This document shows, in pieces, positions 1 through 8,516 of a stretch of 64,000 bases of DNA. Below the pieces are notes generated by a model. The model ran no database searches. It worked only from the letters and a program-made list of their open reading frames with translations, and was not told the origin of the DNA. The stretch covers positions 1 through 64,000 of the forward strand of contig DDCY01000030.1 in NCBI GenBank assembly GCA_002335865.1, given 5' to 3'. The stretch's first letter is position 1; every line of letters starts with the position of its first letter. Source of the DNA: Saprospiraceae bacterium UBA1994 (GTDB taxonomy: Bacteria; Bacteroidota; Bacteroidia; Chitinophagales; Saprospiraceae). The position numbers and the translations under genes are program-made.

Positions 1-885
1 TGTTTGATTACTATTTCATTTGGTTCTGCTGATAAAAATGAAGCTCCTACAGTCTCAGAGGCTGAAGAAGTGTCCACTCATCTGCCTCAGCAAGTACATT
101 CGATTGATATCAATAAAACTTATGATCTAGCAGGGGAAGTAGTACCCATGAATATGGATACACGTGAGCGTCTAGATAGAGAATTATCAGTTAATGCATA
201 TTGGCATAGTAGCACATTACTCAATATCAAGATGGCAGCGAAGTATTTTCCTACTATTGAACGTGTATTGGCAGAAGAAGGTGTTCCTGATGATTTTAAA
301 TATCTAGCTGTAGCCGAGAGCAACCTAAGAAATGTACGCTCTGGTGCAGAAGCAAAGGGATTTTGGCAATTCAGAAAACTAACTGGTAAAGAATGGAAGC
401 TAGAGATCAATAATGAGATCGATGAAAGATATCATATAGAGAAGTCTACACGAGCAGCTTGTAAATATCTCAAGCATATGAAAAAGAAATTTGGAACCTG
501 GAGCAATGCAGCGGCAGCATACAATGTAGGACCTACAAGTTTTAATAAACAACGTGAAGCACAAGGAGAAGAAAGCTTTTATAATATGAATATCAATGCC
601 GAAACTAGTAGATATTTGTTTAGAATTATAGCTATAAAAGAAATCATGACTAATCCGCAGGTATATGGATTCTATCTTGATTCTACGGACAAGTATGCTT
701 TACAAGATCAAGTTGAATACATCACTGTAAGAAGTTCTATCCCAAACCTTAGTAAATGGGCTCATGATAAAGGTATAAGCTATCGAACGCTTAAGTATTT
801 TAATCCTTGGCTTATAGCCGGTGAACTTACCGTTAAGAGGAATACATATAAGATTGCTATTCCGCATAATAAGACTTTTTATTAA
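1..885 (+). CDS. Lytic murein transglycosylase, MltD/SLT-like (5' end cut by window)
   Basis: This enzyme is expected to cleave the MurNAc-GlcNAc bond of peptidoglycan in the periplasm. The goose-type lysozyme/SLT fold shows as AVAESN, holding the likely catalytic Glu (residue 105 counted from the TTG at base 4), followed by GFWQF and AAAYNVGP, the usual SLT blocks. The last 50 residues (ITVRSS to IAIP) look like a weak LysM-type wall-binding module. The reading frame is open to base 1 and no signal peptide is visible, so the true start and export signal most likely lie upstream of the window. The family assignment is firm; the subfamily (MltD) is inferred. Confidence 0.85.
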   Translation, partial: CLITISFGSADKNEAPTVSEAEEVSTHLPQQVHSIDINKTYDLAGEVVPMNMDTRERLDRELSVNAYWHSSTLLNIKMAAKYFPTIERVLAEEGVPDDFKYLAVAESNLRNVRSGAEAKGFWQFRKLTGKEWKLEINNEIDERYHIEKSTRAACKYLKHMKKKFGTWSNAAAAYNVGPTSFNKQREAQGEESFYNMNINAETSRYLFRIIAIKEIMTNPQVYGFYLDSTDKYALQDQVEYITVRSSIPNLSKWAHDKGISYRTLKYFNPWLIAGELTVKRNTYKIAIPHNKTFY

Positions 886-960
886 TACTATAAGATAGTC
901 GATATTGAGTAGAGTTTTCTTCTTTACCTGTACATTTATTTTTAAGAAATATTTTTCAAA

Positions 961-975
961 TGCAACATTGTTGCA
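961..975. promoter_or_regulatory. Perfect 15-bp palindrome, possible Fur/Zur-family operator
   Basis: TGCAACATTGTTGCA is a perfect 7-1-7 inverted repeat. It lies 42 bases before the lipoprotein start and about where the -33 element of the downstream promoter should sit, so a bound repressor would block transcription. Its size and symmetry fit Fur-superfamily operators. The ZnuD-like receptor encoded downstream makes Zur the best guess; this is inference. Confidence 0.5.
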
Positions 976-985
976 AAATAGTATA

Positions 986-993
986 TACATTTG
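986..993 (+). promoter_or_regulatory. Candidate -7 element for the lipoprotein/TonB receptor pair
   Basis: TACATTTG matches the Bacteroidota -7 consensus TAnnTTTG. It lies 10 bases after the palindrome and 24 bases before the ATG at 1018. A second match, TATATTTG at 1008-1015, is too close to the start codon to be the main promoter. Confidence 0.5.
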
Positions 994-1017
994 TGCAAAC
1001 AAAAAAATATATTTGTT

Positions 1018-1569
1018 ATGAAGATTAATTATTTTTTATTTTTGGCCTTGCCACTATTATTGACGTCTTGTGATAAAGACGATCCTGTTATTCCCAATGA
1101 GGAGGAATTAATAACAACTGTCAATTATACTCTCACTTCTTCTGATGGGCAGGACGTTGTATTATTGAGCTTTGTAGACCTTGACGGTGATGGTGAAAAT
1201 CAACCCACAATAATGGGTGGTACTTTATCGGCTAATACGGTTTATACTGGTAGTATAGAATTACTGAATGAGGCAGAATCTCCGGCTGAGGATATTACTG
1301 AAGAGGTACAAGAGGAAGACGATGAACATCAGTTCTTTTTTCAAAGTACTATATCTGAACTCGTTGTATCCTATACAGATCAAGATGGAGATGGGAATCC
1401 CGTTGGTCTGAATACAAGCATTACTACAGGAGCACCAGATTCAGGTAATTTGACTGTAACACTTAGGCACGAACCTGTGAAAGATGCAGCTGGAGTTTCT
1501 GCTGGAGATATAACTAATGCTCAGGGTGAAACAGATATAGAAGTTACATTTCCAATAGATGTTCAATAA
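1018..1569 (+). CDS. Surface lipoprotein partner of the TonB receptor
   Basis: This is a 183-residue lipoprotein of unproven function. The start at 1018 gives a clean lipoprotein signal: MKIN, a hydrophobic stretch, then LLTSC with the lipidated Cys at 18. The residues after it (DKDD) resemble the acidic export tag that sends Bacteroidota lipoproteins to the cell surface. The mature part has two DxDGDG calcium-type loops (DLDGDGEN, DQDGDGNP) and a cluster EEDDEHQFFF. A longer frame from a TTG at 991 lacks a sensible signal peptide. The receptor gene downstream overlaps its 3' end by 11 bases, so the two are co-transcribed and translationally coupled. A role as a substrate-capturing accessory lipoprotein is inferred from this pairing. 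Confidence 0.75.
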   Translation: MKINYFLFLALPLLLTSCDKDDPVIPNEEELITTVNYTLTSSDGQDVVLLSFVDLDGDGENQPTIMGGTLSANTVYTGSIELLNEAESPAEDITEEVQEEDDEHQFFFQSTISELVVSYTDQDGDGNPVGLNTSITTGAPDSGNLTVTLRHEPVKDAAGVSAGDITNAQGETDIEVTFPIDVQ

Positions 1570-3892
1570 TATACTAAAGTATATAATTATAATATTTTTT
1601 TTTCTTTGTAATACTATATTACTAGCACAAGATTGTAGTATATCTATTCAAGGAAGAGTTGTGGATGAAGTCTCTCAATTGCCTTTGTCCTATGTAAATG
1701 TGTATTTACAAGAAACATCGCAAGGAGCGGCCACTGATAACGATGGCCGCTTTTTTTTTAAAAATGTATGTGTTGGTCATTATCACATTATTTTTTCCCA
1801 TATCGGCTGTGAAGATTCTAAGCTACATATAGATCTAGAGCGAGATACTGTGATAAATGTTGATCTGGATCATTCTGACCATTCATTGGGTACAGTAGTG
1901 ATACAAGGCCCAAAAGATAACGTAAGTATACAGCCTAATCTTTCTGTCAACCGTAAAAAGATAGAAGATAGTAGTAACCAAAATCTTGCTGGATTAATTG
2001 AAAATGAAGCAGGCGTCCATCTTATTAAAAATGGAAGTGGTATTTCCAAACCTGTAGTGCAAGGTCTCTTTGGAAATAGACTTACCATACTCAATAATGG
2101 TATAGCCCAAAGCGGACAGCAATGGGGAAATGATCATAGCCCTGAGATTGATCCTTTCGCTGCAGATAATATCACCATACTCAAAGGTGCAAGTGCATTA
2201 GAATATAACGGAGGTAATTTGGGCAGTGTTATACTAGTGGAACCGAAGCGAATCACAAGGGAACCCCATTTACATGGTCAAGTAAATTATTCATACGAAT
2301 CGAATGGAAGAGGTAATAATGCCAATTTTAGACTAGAAAAATATTCACGAAAAATTGCTTGGAGAATTAATGGGACTCTTAGGAAGTATGGTGATAGAAA
2401 AACAACTAATTATTATCTTAATAATACGGGATTACAAGAGGCTAATTTTTCTATTCAATTAGAAAAGGAATGGAATGAAAAGATTTTTGTTGATCTCTAC
2501 GCCAGCTCATTCAACAGTAGATTAGGTGTACTTCGGGGTTCACATATTGCTCTTCCTGAAGAAATAGAACAAGCATTTACATTGTTAGAACCGTTTTATA
2601 CTGAACCCAATTTTAGTTATGGAGTAGATGCTCCTAAACAACATGTATCTCATCAGCTTATTAAGCTCAAAGCAAAATATTATCAGAACGAAACATCGGT
2701 ATTAGAATTTATAATTGCTGGGCAACTAAATGATAGAAAAGAGTTTGATATCCGCAGAAGTGGGAGATCAGATATTCCAGCTCTCAGTCTTAAACAATAT
2801 ACCGTAAATGTAGATCTTACTTATGCTAAAATACTAGGCGATAATTGGAATTTTAAAATTGGAAATCAATGTATAGTCACGGACAACACCAATAATCCAA
2901 CAGGTATATTGCCTTTGATTCCAGATTATTTATCATGGGAAAATGGAATTTTCGCTACTATATCTAAGAAGATCAATGTAGTGCAATTTAAGTCAGGAAT
3001 TAGATATGATTTTGAAAGACAAGAGGCACTTACGATAACAAATACTTTACCTAAAGAAATACTTAGGTATAAGAATAATTTTCAGAATATTAGTGGTTTA
3101 CTAGCTTGGGAAGTGGATATCTTGGATCACCAGTCTATTAGTATATATTCAGGACTATCAATGCGAAATCCTGAAGTCAATGAACTTTACAGTAATGGGG
3201 TACATCAAGGTGTAAGCGGAATAGAGGAAGGTGATGTCAATCTAGAATCAGAGATAGCCCTCAAAAATATATTAGAATACAAATGGTTGCCTAGTCCATC
3301 TTTTTCCTTGAGTACTTTAGCATACCACCAAAGATTCAAGGACTATATATTCCTCAATCCTCAGGATGAAATTAGACCAACAATCAGAGGCTCTTTTCCA
3401 GTGTTTAAATATGAACAAACAGATGCTTCGATTTATGGGGTTGATTTTTCTAGTCAATTTACGATAAGTAATTTAATCATTGGTCAAGTAAAATATAGTT
3501 ATTTGAGAGGTGACGATACAAAAAATGATGTTCCACTAATTTATATGCCTCCTAGTAGTGTTTTTGGTAGCCTTACATATAGAACACTGAATCCCATTAA
3601 CTTATCTTCTAAGATTACTTTGGACGAATTCGAAATTGAGCTGAACAATAGAATGGTATTTGAACAAATTCATATTTTAGCCGAGCAGGATTTTATAGCT
3701 CCGCCAGCTGGATATAATCTTGTAGGACTTAAAGTTTCGACAAATATGTTGACACCAAGTTACAAGGTTAGATTATTTGTCAAAGCTGACAATTTACTCA
3801 ATGCGCAATATCGAGACTATCTTAATAGGCAAAGATATTTTGCTGACGATGTGGGGATTAGTATTACTATGGGTATCAACTTTAAATTTTAG
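1559..3892 (+). CDS. TonB-dependent outer membrane receptor, ZnuD-like
   Basis: This is an outer-membrane active transporter of 777 residues. It shows a signal peptide ending near LLAQ (about residue 23), a carboxypeptidase-regulatory-like domain (about 28-110) typical of Bacteroidota receptors, a plug (about 120-240) and a beta-barrel ending in a terminal Phe (INFKF). The plug has GNRLTILNNG and WGNDHSPEIDPFAADNI followed by LKGASALEYNGG. To my recollection this is the pattern of the ZnuD branch of receptors for zinc and sometimes haem. A long His-rich loop is not evident, so the metal is uncertain. The upstream palindrome fits metal-dependent repression. Confidence is high for the receptor and moderate for the substrate. 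Confidence 0.9.
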   Translation: MFNNILKYIIIIFFFLCNTILLAQDCSISIQGRVVDEVSQLPLSYVNVYLQETSQGAATDNDGRFFFKNVCVGHYHIIFSHIGCEDSKLHIDLERDTVINVDLDHSDHSLGTVVIQGPKDNVSIQPNLSVNRKKIEDSSNQNLAGLIENEAGVHLIKNGSGISKPVVQGLFGNRLTILNNGIAQSGQQWGNDHSPEIDPFAADNITILKGASALEYNGGNLGSVILVEPKRITREPHLHGQVNYSYESNGRGNNANFRLEKYSRKIAWRINGTLRKYGDRKTTNYYLNNTGLQEANFSIQLEKEWNEKIFVDLYASSFNSRLGVLRGSHIALPEEIEQAFTLLEPFYTEPNFSYGVDAPKQHVSHQLIKLKAKYYQNETSVLEFIIAGQLNDRKEFDIRRSGRSDIPALSLKQYTVNVDLTYAKILGDNWNFKIGNQCIVTDNTNNPTGILPLIPDYLSWENGIFATISKKINVVQFKSGIRYDFERQEALTITNTLPKEILRYKNNFQNISGLLAWEVDILDHQSISIYSGLSMRNPEVNELYSNGVHQGVSGIEEGDVNLESEIALKNILEYKWLPSPSFSLSTLAYHQRFKDYIFLNPQDEIRPTIRGSFPVFKYEQTDASIYGVDFSSQFTISNLIIGQVKYSYLRGDDTKNDVPLIYMPPSSVFGSLTYRTLNPINLSSKITLDEFEIELNNRMVFEQIHILAEQDFIAPPAGYNLVGLKVSTNMLTPSYKVRLFVKADNLLNAQYRDYLNRQRYFADDVGISITMGINFKF

Positions 3893-4285
3893 ATACTTTA
3901 TTTGGCTTATTATATTAGGGAATTAATTTGGAAGACTTGTTTTCAAATTGGCAACTCTTCTGTGAATGGTATAAAGAAACATAATAAACAAACTCTCAAT
4001 AACATTTATTGGATAATTTCACTTATCTATTAAAGGGAATTTATTTAATCACTTCTTTGAGTCATTTTTTCAAAGATAACAACTATGAAAATGTATTATT
4101 TTTATTTTCATGACTTTTTCATTGGTATCATGTTATACCACTACTAGCTTTGCTTCTAAATTGCTAAAATAATTTAATTGTAAATATTACTTTTTTTGAA
4201 GTAAGTAATATCAGTAAAAATCTGTTCTAATCCGCTCAATCCGTATTCCCACTAAAATCAAGCTTAGAGAATTTGCAATTCGTAA
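3893..4285. other. Convergent intergenic gap
   Basis: 393 AT-rich bases lie between the stop codons of the TonB receptor (plus) and the M32 carboxypeptidase (minus). I see no convincing ORF, hairpin with a T-tract, or RNA gene here. Confidence 0.6.
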
Positions 4286-5779
4286 TTAGTTATAAACCTT
4301 TTTGTATTTCTTTTTAGCATAGTCCATGAAGTATTTTATATTGAGTGGTTCGCCAGTGATCATTTCGCATAGCTCTTCTGCTTCATATCTACGACCATGT
4401 CGGTGTACTTTCTCTCTTAACCAATCTAATAGTACCATAGAATTTCCAGCGGCGATTTGCTTTTCTAGTTTTGGTATTTCTTTTTCAGCTTGAGCATATA
4501 TTTGCGCGGCATAGAAGCTGCCAAGTGAGTAAGTTGGGAAATATCCAAAGCTACCGTGAGACCAATGTATATCTTGTAGAACTCCATTGACATCATCAGT
4601 AACGTCGATATTGAGGTACTCTTTATACTTTGCATTCCATACATCTCGAAGGTTTGCTACTTCTATGGATCCTTCTATTAGTGCTTTTTCTATCTCATAC
4701 CTGATAAGTACATGATAGTGATAATGCAGTTCGTCTGCCTCGGTTCTGATTAGATTGGGTTCGATTACATTGATGGCTTTGTAGAACGAGTCGACAGTTT
4801 GGTTCTTGAGTTGTTTAGGAAACATTTTTTTTGCCGTCCTGAAATGTTTATTCCAAAATGCTTTTCCTCGTGCTACATTATTTTCCCAAAGTCTTGATTG
4901 AGATTCATGAATGCTTAGACTGATTGCACTACCTGTTGGTAGACCGTAGTTTTTAATTGGCAGTCCCTGTTCATACAATGCATGGCCACCCTCATGAATA
5001 CATGACCATAACATATTGGATAGATCTTTCTCATCGATACGTGTGGTTAATCTCACGTCATTAGCAGAAAAGCTTGTCGTAAAAGGATGCGTAGATATAT
5101 CCTGGCGACCACGATCAAAGTCATAGCCAATTTCATTTAGAATATATATTCCTAGATTCCATTGTATATCTTTATCATACTTTTTGTAGAGGAAGTTTTT
5201 CTTAGGTGCTTTTTTCTTGTTGATATCACTAATTAGTTTTTTCAAAGGTTTTTTCAATCCATTGAATATTTTGTCAGACTTTGCAACTGTGAGTCCTGGC
5301 TCATATTGGTCTAGTAAATTGTCATACAAATGTTCCGCATTACTATTTAGTTTCTTGGCTTCAATTCTTTTAATCTTTACTAATACCTCTAAAGCTTCCT
5401 GATATAATACAAAGTTATTAGCTTCTCTTGCTTTTAACCATGCTTGGAAGCACTTTGATACGGCCATTGACTTTTGCATCACAAATCTCTTTGTAAATTT
5501 TGTAGCCTTATAATAATCCTTCAGCGTTACTGTTACGTTTTTCTTCTTGTCATCATCTATATTCTTTTGATTATTGAGTCTCTCAAGTAAATTGCCAAAT
5601 CCAGGATTTGTAAATTCTTCATGCACTATTCCGGATAAAGTAGCAATCTGTTGAGATCTCATAGCAGCACTCTTCTTAGGTAGATATGTTTCTTTATCCC
5701 AATTGAGTACGGCAATCGAGTGACTAATGTCTGCGATTTTTCTCATTTGCTCTACATACTTGTCGTAGTTGGTAGCCAT
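4286..5779 (-). CDS. Carboxypeptidase Taq family metallopeptidase (M32)
   Basis: This is a zinc carboxypeptidase that trims amino acids from peptide C-termini in the cytoplasm. Its 497 residues match the family length. The zinc site HEGGH is at 262-266, with HPFT near 231 and HESQSRLWEN starting at 291; these are the M32 signature blocks. There is no signal peptide. It lies 39 bases downstream of the DUF423 gene on the same strand, so the two probably share a promoter. Start and stop are clear and no key residue is missing. Confidence 0.93.
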   Translation of the reverse strand: MATNYDKYVEQMRKIADISHSIAVLNWDKETYLPKKSAAMRSQQIATLSGIVHEEFTNPGFGNLLERLNNQKNIDDDKKKNVTVTLKDYYKATKFTKRFVMQKSMAVSKCFQAWLKAREANNFVLYQEALEVLVKIKRIEAKKLNSNAEHLYDNLLDQYEPGLTVAKSDKIFNGLKKPLKKLISDINKKKAPKKNFLYKKYDKDIQWNLGIYILNEIGYDFDRGRQDISTHPFTTSFSANDVRLTTRIDEKDLSNMLWSCIHEGGHALYEQGLPIKNYGLPTGSAISLSIHESQSRLWENNVARGKAFWNKHFRTAKKMFPKQLKNQTVDSFYKAINVIEPNLIRTEADELHYHYHVLIRYEIEKALIEGSIEVANLRDVWNAKYKEYLNIDVTDDVNGVLQDIHWSHGSFGYFPTYSLGSFYAAQIYAQAEKEIPKLEKQIAAGNSMVLLDWLREKVHRHGRRYEAEELCEMITGEPLNIKYFMDYAKKKYKKVYN

Positions 5780-5818
5780 ATTAGTTTTTATTTTTTTCTA
5801 AAGCTCAAGGAGTAAAAG

Positions 5819-6226
5819 TTAATCCGAAATATTTTGTGATGCGTATGCAGATATCATTATGGACAACCATCCAAATATAAAACAAACTCCACCTATCGGA
5901 GTTAAAGGGCCTAGCCATTTGTAATTAGTTAGATCAATTAGTTCCCTGATACTTAGTAGGTAGAGTGACCCACTAAACATAACTATACCGACCAGAAAAG
6001 ACCAAAATCCAATTCGGACCCAATTATTGTTAGAGTATAAATATAATAAGTATGAAAAACTCATTGCAAGTAGGTGGTAGAAGTGATAATTCACTCCAGT
6101 ATTGAAGGTGTTAAGCTGAGTGGCTGTAAGTTTAGGCTTGAGTCCATGAGCACCAAATGCTCCGATAGATATGGCTAACATACCTGTTATTGCTAGGGTA
6201 GTGAGCATCCTTCTCTTGTTTCTCAT
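5819..6226 (-). CDS. DUF423 family small membrane protein
   Basis: This is a 135-residue inner-membrane protein of unknown function. It has about four hydrophobic segments and the family blocks GAFGAHGL near the N-terminus, YHFYHLLAM in the middle and LTPIGG in the third segment. It is the first gene of a likely two-gene unit with the M32 carboxypeptidase, and a TATATTTG -7 match lies about 20 bases upstream. No biochemical role is established for the family, so none is proposed. Confidence 0.88.
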   Translation of the reverse strand: MRNKRRMLTTLAITGMLAISIGAFGAHGLKPKLTATQLNTFNTGVNYHFYHLLAMSFSYLLYLYSNNNWVRIGFWSFLVGIVMFSGSLYLLSIRELIDLTNYKWLGPLTPIGGVCFIFGWLSIMISAYASQNISD

Positions 6227-6707
6227 AATCGGATTTCCTTTTTTCCAAATATACTATTTAAGAAATCAAAACTTGAGTGTCTAGGTATCAGTAAAGTCTT
6301 CCAATTGAGGTTGATTAATAAGTTGGTCTTACTATGTGTAATTGATAGAGTGAAAAATTAATTTCTTTAATGATTGCCTTAATGAAGAAACCTCTATGGA
6401 TCTATTTTTAGAGTATTGTGATGTTACACTCAAATTCATTCATTACATTTTTTTTTAAAGAATATAATTTATATCATTTTATACAATTCGCACTATCAAT
6501 ATGTTAAGTCAATATATTCACATAACATTAGCAATCAATAGGTTACGTATGCTACAAAATAAAAATATATGTAGGTTTTATACCTTGTTATACAACCATA
6601 TATAGTATTTTTGAAACAGTCTTACTCTACCCCAAATAGGGTGTGACACCGAAACCGATTTATGTAGAGCGACCTAAAATGCTCTATCAACTCAAACTGG
6701 TCCAAAA
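6227..6707. other. Intergenic region with a small hairpin
   Basis: 481 bases without a gene between divergently transcribed units. Most is AT-rich and featureless. Close to the next gene is a less AT-rich patch (about 6635-6700) with a short hairpin TAGAGC/GCTCTA at 6665-6686, 21 bases before the next ATG. It may be a structured leader, but no known RNA family is recognisable. Confidence 0.5.
6246..6253 (-). promoter_or_regulatory. Candidate -7 element for the DUF423/M32 unit
   Basis: On the minus strand this reads TATATTTG, an exact match to TAnnTTTG, 20 bases upstream of the DUF423 start codon. No TTTG box sits at the ideal 19-base spacing; the nearest is only 13 bases away. Confidence 0.4.
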
Positions 6708-7181
6708 ATGGAATTGAATAAGACCATTACTTTGCGTGGGACGTTAAAGTCCAATTATTATGAGCATATTTTGCTAATAGTTGTAGCTAGCATAGGTTTA
6801 GCTGGATCTCTATTTGTGTTTAGTGAATGTCCTGATGCCAAAGTATCTTCGGTGCACACAGGCTCTATCAATCAATCAGCAGTTCTGACAACCAACAATT
6901 CTCTCAAGTCAATTGAGCAATGGGTAAACATTAGCGGAGAGGCTAAGGCACAACAAAAATTAAACTTTGATTGGACGGCTCGTAATTCTAATTCTCGGTA
7001 TGTGCTAGATATGGGCAATGGAGAGCGTGTTATGCTTAGAGGCGGCTCTTTTGAATATTCATACACCGAAGGAGGAAACTATACCTTAGAGTTAAAAGAA
7101 ATTACCAACGATCTCATTTCTACAATAGGAACATACGATCTTGTTATCGAAAGCGATAATACTTTGGCCACTTCAAAGTAA
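6708..7181 (+). CDS. Hypothetical membrane-anchored protein with PKD-like fold
   Basis: This 157-residue protein is not recognised. One membrane segment is visible near the N-terminus (about residues 20-40, HILLIVVASIGLAGSLFVF), preceded by a short cytoplasmic tail, so the rest is probably periplasmic. The C-terminal part has VLDMGNGE followed by FEYSYTEGGNYTLEL, which resembles the D-G-x-G and Y-x-G-x-Y pattern of PKD/immunoglobulin-like domains. The gene stands alone between two long intergenic regions. Codon use looks coding, but no family or function can be given. Confidence 0.6.
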   Translation: MELNKTITLRGTLKSNYYEHILLIVVASIGLAGSLFVFSECPDAKVSSVHTGSINQSAVLTTNNSLKSIEQWVNISGEAKAQQKLNFDWTARNSNSRYVLDMGNGERVMLRGGSFEYSYTEGGNYTLELKEITNDLISTIGTYDLVIESDNTLATSK

Positions 7182-7353
7182 TATAATAACAAGGTATACT
7201 TCAATTTAGGTACGTATATTTATAAAATGACAATTTTGTCTATCAATATCCGAAAGACTATCTATGTCTGTCTGTTCACTTCGATCCAAGGCTTGAAAGA
7301 TTTTGTAAGAATCATATTGAAATTTAAACTGTCTTTTAGTCTGTATCTACTCA

Positions 7354-7361
7354 TACTTTTG
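7354..7361 (+). promoter_or_regulatory. Candidate -7 element immediately before rsmE
   Basis: TACTTTTG is an exact TAnnTTTG match ending only 4 bases before the rsmE ATG. Bacteroidota transcription normally begins about 5-8 bases after this box, so the transcript would start at or just inside the start codon. Confidence 0.45.
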
Positions 7362-7365
7362 CGAT

Positions 7366-8067
7366 ATGATCATCCATTATACCAAGGATATTAATCTAAA
7401 CCATAATACAATTACCCTGACAGGTGACGAAGCACAACATTGTGCCAAGGTTTTACGTAAGCGTATGGGCGAAGACATCTATGTGACTGATGGCGAAGGA
7501 GCTTTACATTCATGCAAGATAATTGAGATTAGTAAAACTGAATGTAAAGCTGAGATTTTTAACACATTGCAGCAATCCAAACGACTATATGACCTCACCA
7601 TATCTATCTGTCCTACCAAGAAGCAAAGTCGAATAGAATGGTTCCTAGAAAAGGCAGTAGAGATAGGTGTCAGTAGAATTATACTTACTCAAACACAGCG
7701 TACAGAAAAGTCACGCCTCAAAGAAGTTAGATTACATAAGATTGTTGTAGCAGCAATGAAGCAGTCCAAAAATCTGTATCTTCCACAGGTCATCACAAAT
7801 CAAAACTGGAACGATCTAATTCAATGTAATGACTACGGAGACAAATACATTGCACATTGCGAAGATCCAAAGACTCATCTTGCTAAGATCTGTGGTCCAG
7901 CGCAAGACTGTATAGTGGCGATTGGCCCCGAAGGTGACTTTACTACTCAAGAAATTAAGTTAGCTCTTGAATTAGGCTGGAAAGAGATCAACTTGGGTAG
8001 CTCGAGATTGCGTACAGAGACTGCAGGAGTAGTGGTGGCAAGTGTGTTGGCTCAAATAAATATGTAG
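7366..8067 (+). CDS. rsmE: 16S rRNA (uracil1498-N3)-methyltransferase RsmE
   Basis: This SAM-dependent SPOUT-fold enzyme methylates N3 of U1498 in 16S rRNA. The N-terminal PUA-like part (MIIHYTKDI, HCAKVLRKRMG) is followed by the SPOUT domain with KKQSRIEWFLEKAVEIGV, IGPEGDFTTQEI and LGSSRLRTETA, the last two forming the knotted SAM site. Its 233 residues match the family. The ATG at 7366 is supported by the usual N-terminal sequence, although a promoter-like box ends four bases before it. It is flanked by long non-coding gaps, so it is probably a single-gene transcript. Confidence 0.95.
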   Translation: MIIHYTKDINLNHNTITLTGDEAQHCAKVLRKRMGEDIYVTDGEGALHSCKIIEISKTECKAEIFNTLQQSKRLYDLTISICPTKKQSRIEWFLEKAVEIGVSRIILTQTQRTEKSRLKEVRLHKIVVAAMKQSKNLYLPQVITNQNWNDLIQCNDYGDKYIAHCEDPKTHLAKICGPAQDCIVAIGPEGDFTTQEIKLALELGWKEINLGSSRLRTETAGVVVASVLAQINM

Positions 8068-8516
8068 AGTTGCTTTTGGCTTCAAGAAGCAGGGAATAAA
8101 TAAAATTTAGCTTTCCTAATTAAAAATCATTTTATTTTCCAGTTATACCAAGTAATATTTGTCCAAGTAGCGCATGTTATCAGCTATGCAAAGTTTGTAT
8201 CTAAATCATGAGTTTCCTACTATGCATTAGTTGAATCTCATACGCACATAAACGTATTATTTCTGGCTTCCATTCTCGCTTAAATCACGTACATTCGCCA
8301 ATTATTGAAAATTATATCTAATCGCTTAGCTATACTAATAACGTTAGGCATAGGATAGAAATTAGGCTATACCGAAATAGCCGTATTTAATAGACTAGTA
8401 ACGATTACTGTTGAAATAGGAGTATTTCTACTCGTTAGTTTCAATATGTATCGGCATTATACCAGAATAATTAGTGCAATTTTGCAGCAGAATTGGTATA
8501 ATAGACAATAAATTAT
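8068..8516. other. Structured intergenic region upstream of rseP
   Basis: 449 bases without an ORF. The last 150 bases hold three successive inverted repeats: GGCTAT/ATAGCC (8365-8382), an interrupted hairpin TTGAAA..GAGTA/TACTC..TTTCAA (8411-8444), and ATTATACCA/TGGTATAAT (8456-8502). A possible -7 box, CAATTTTG (8477-8484, one mismatch), lies in the last loop. The region may hold a regulatory leader, operators or a small RNA; I recognise no known family. Confidence 0.5.

Noticed and set aside
991..1017. TTG start for the lipoprotein gene at 991
   Set aside because: The candidate -7 box overlaps this position, and the lipoprotein signal peptide is only well formed from the ATG at 1018.
3893..4285. 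Terminator or RNA gene in the convergent gap after the TonB receptor
   Set aside because: I found no stem of 6 bp or more with a T-tract on either strand.
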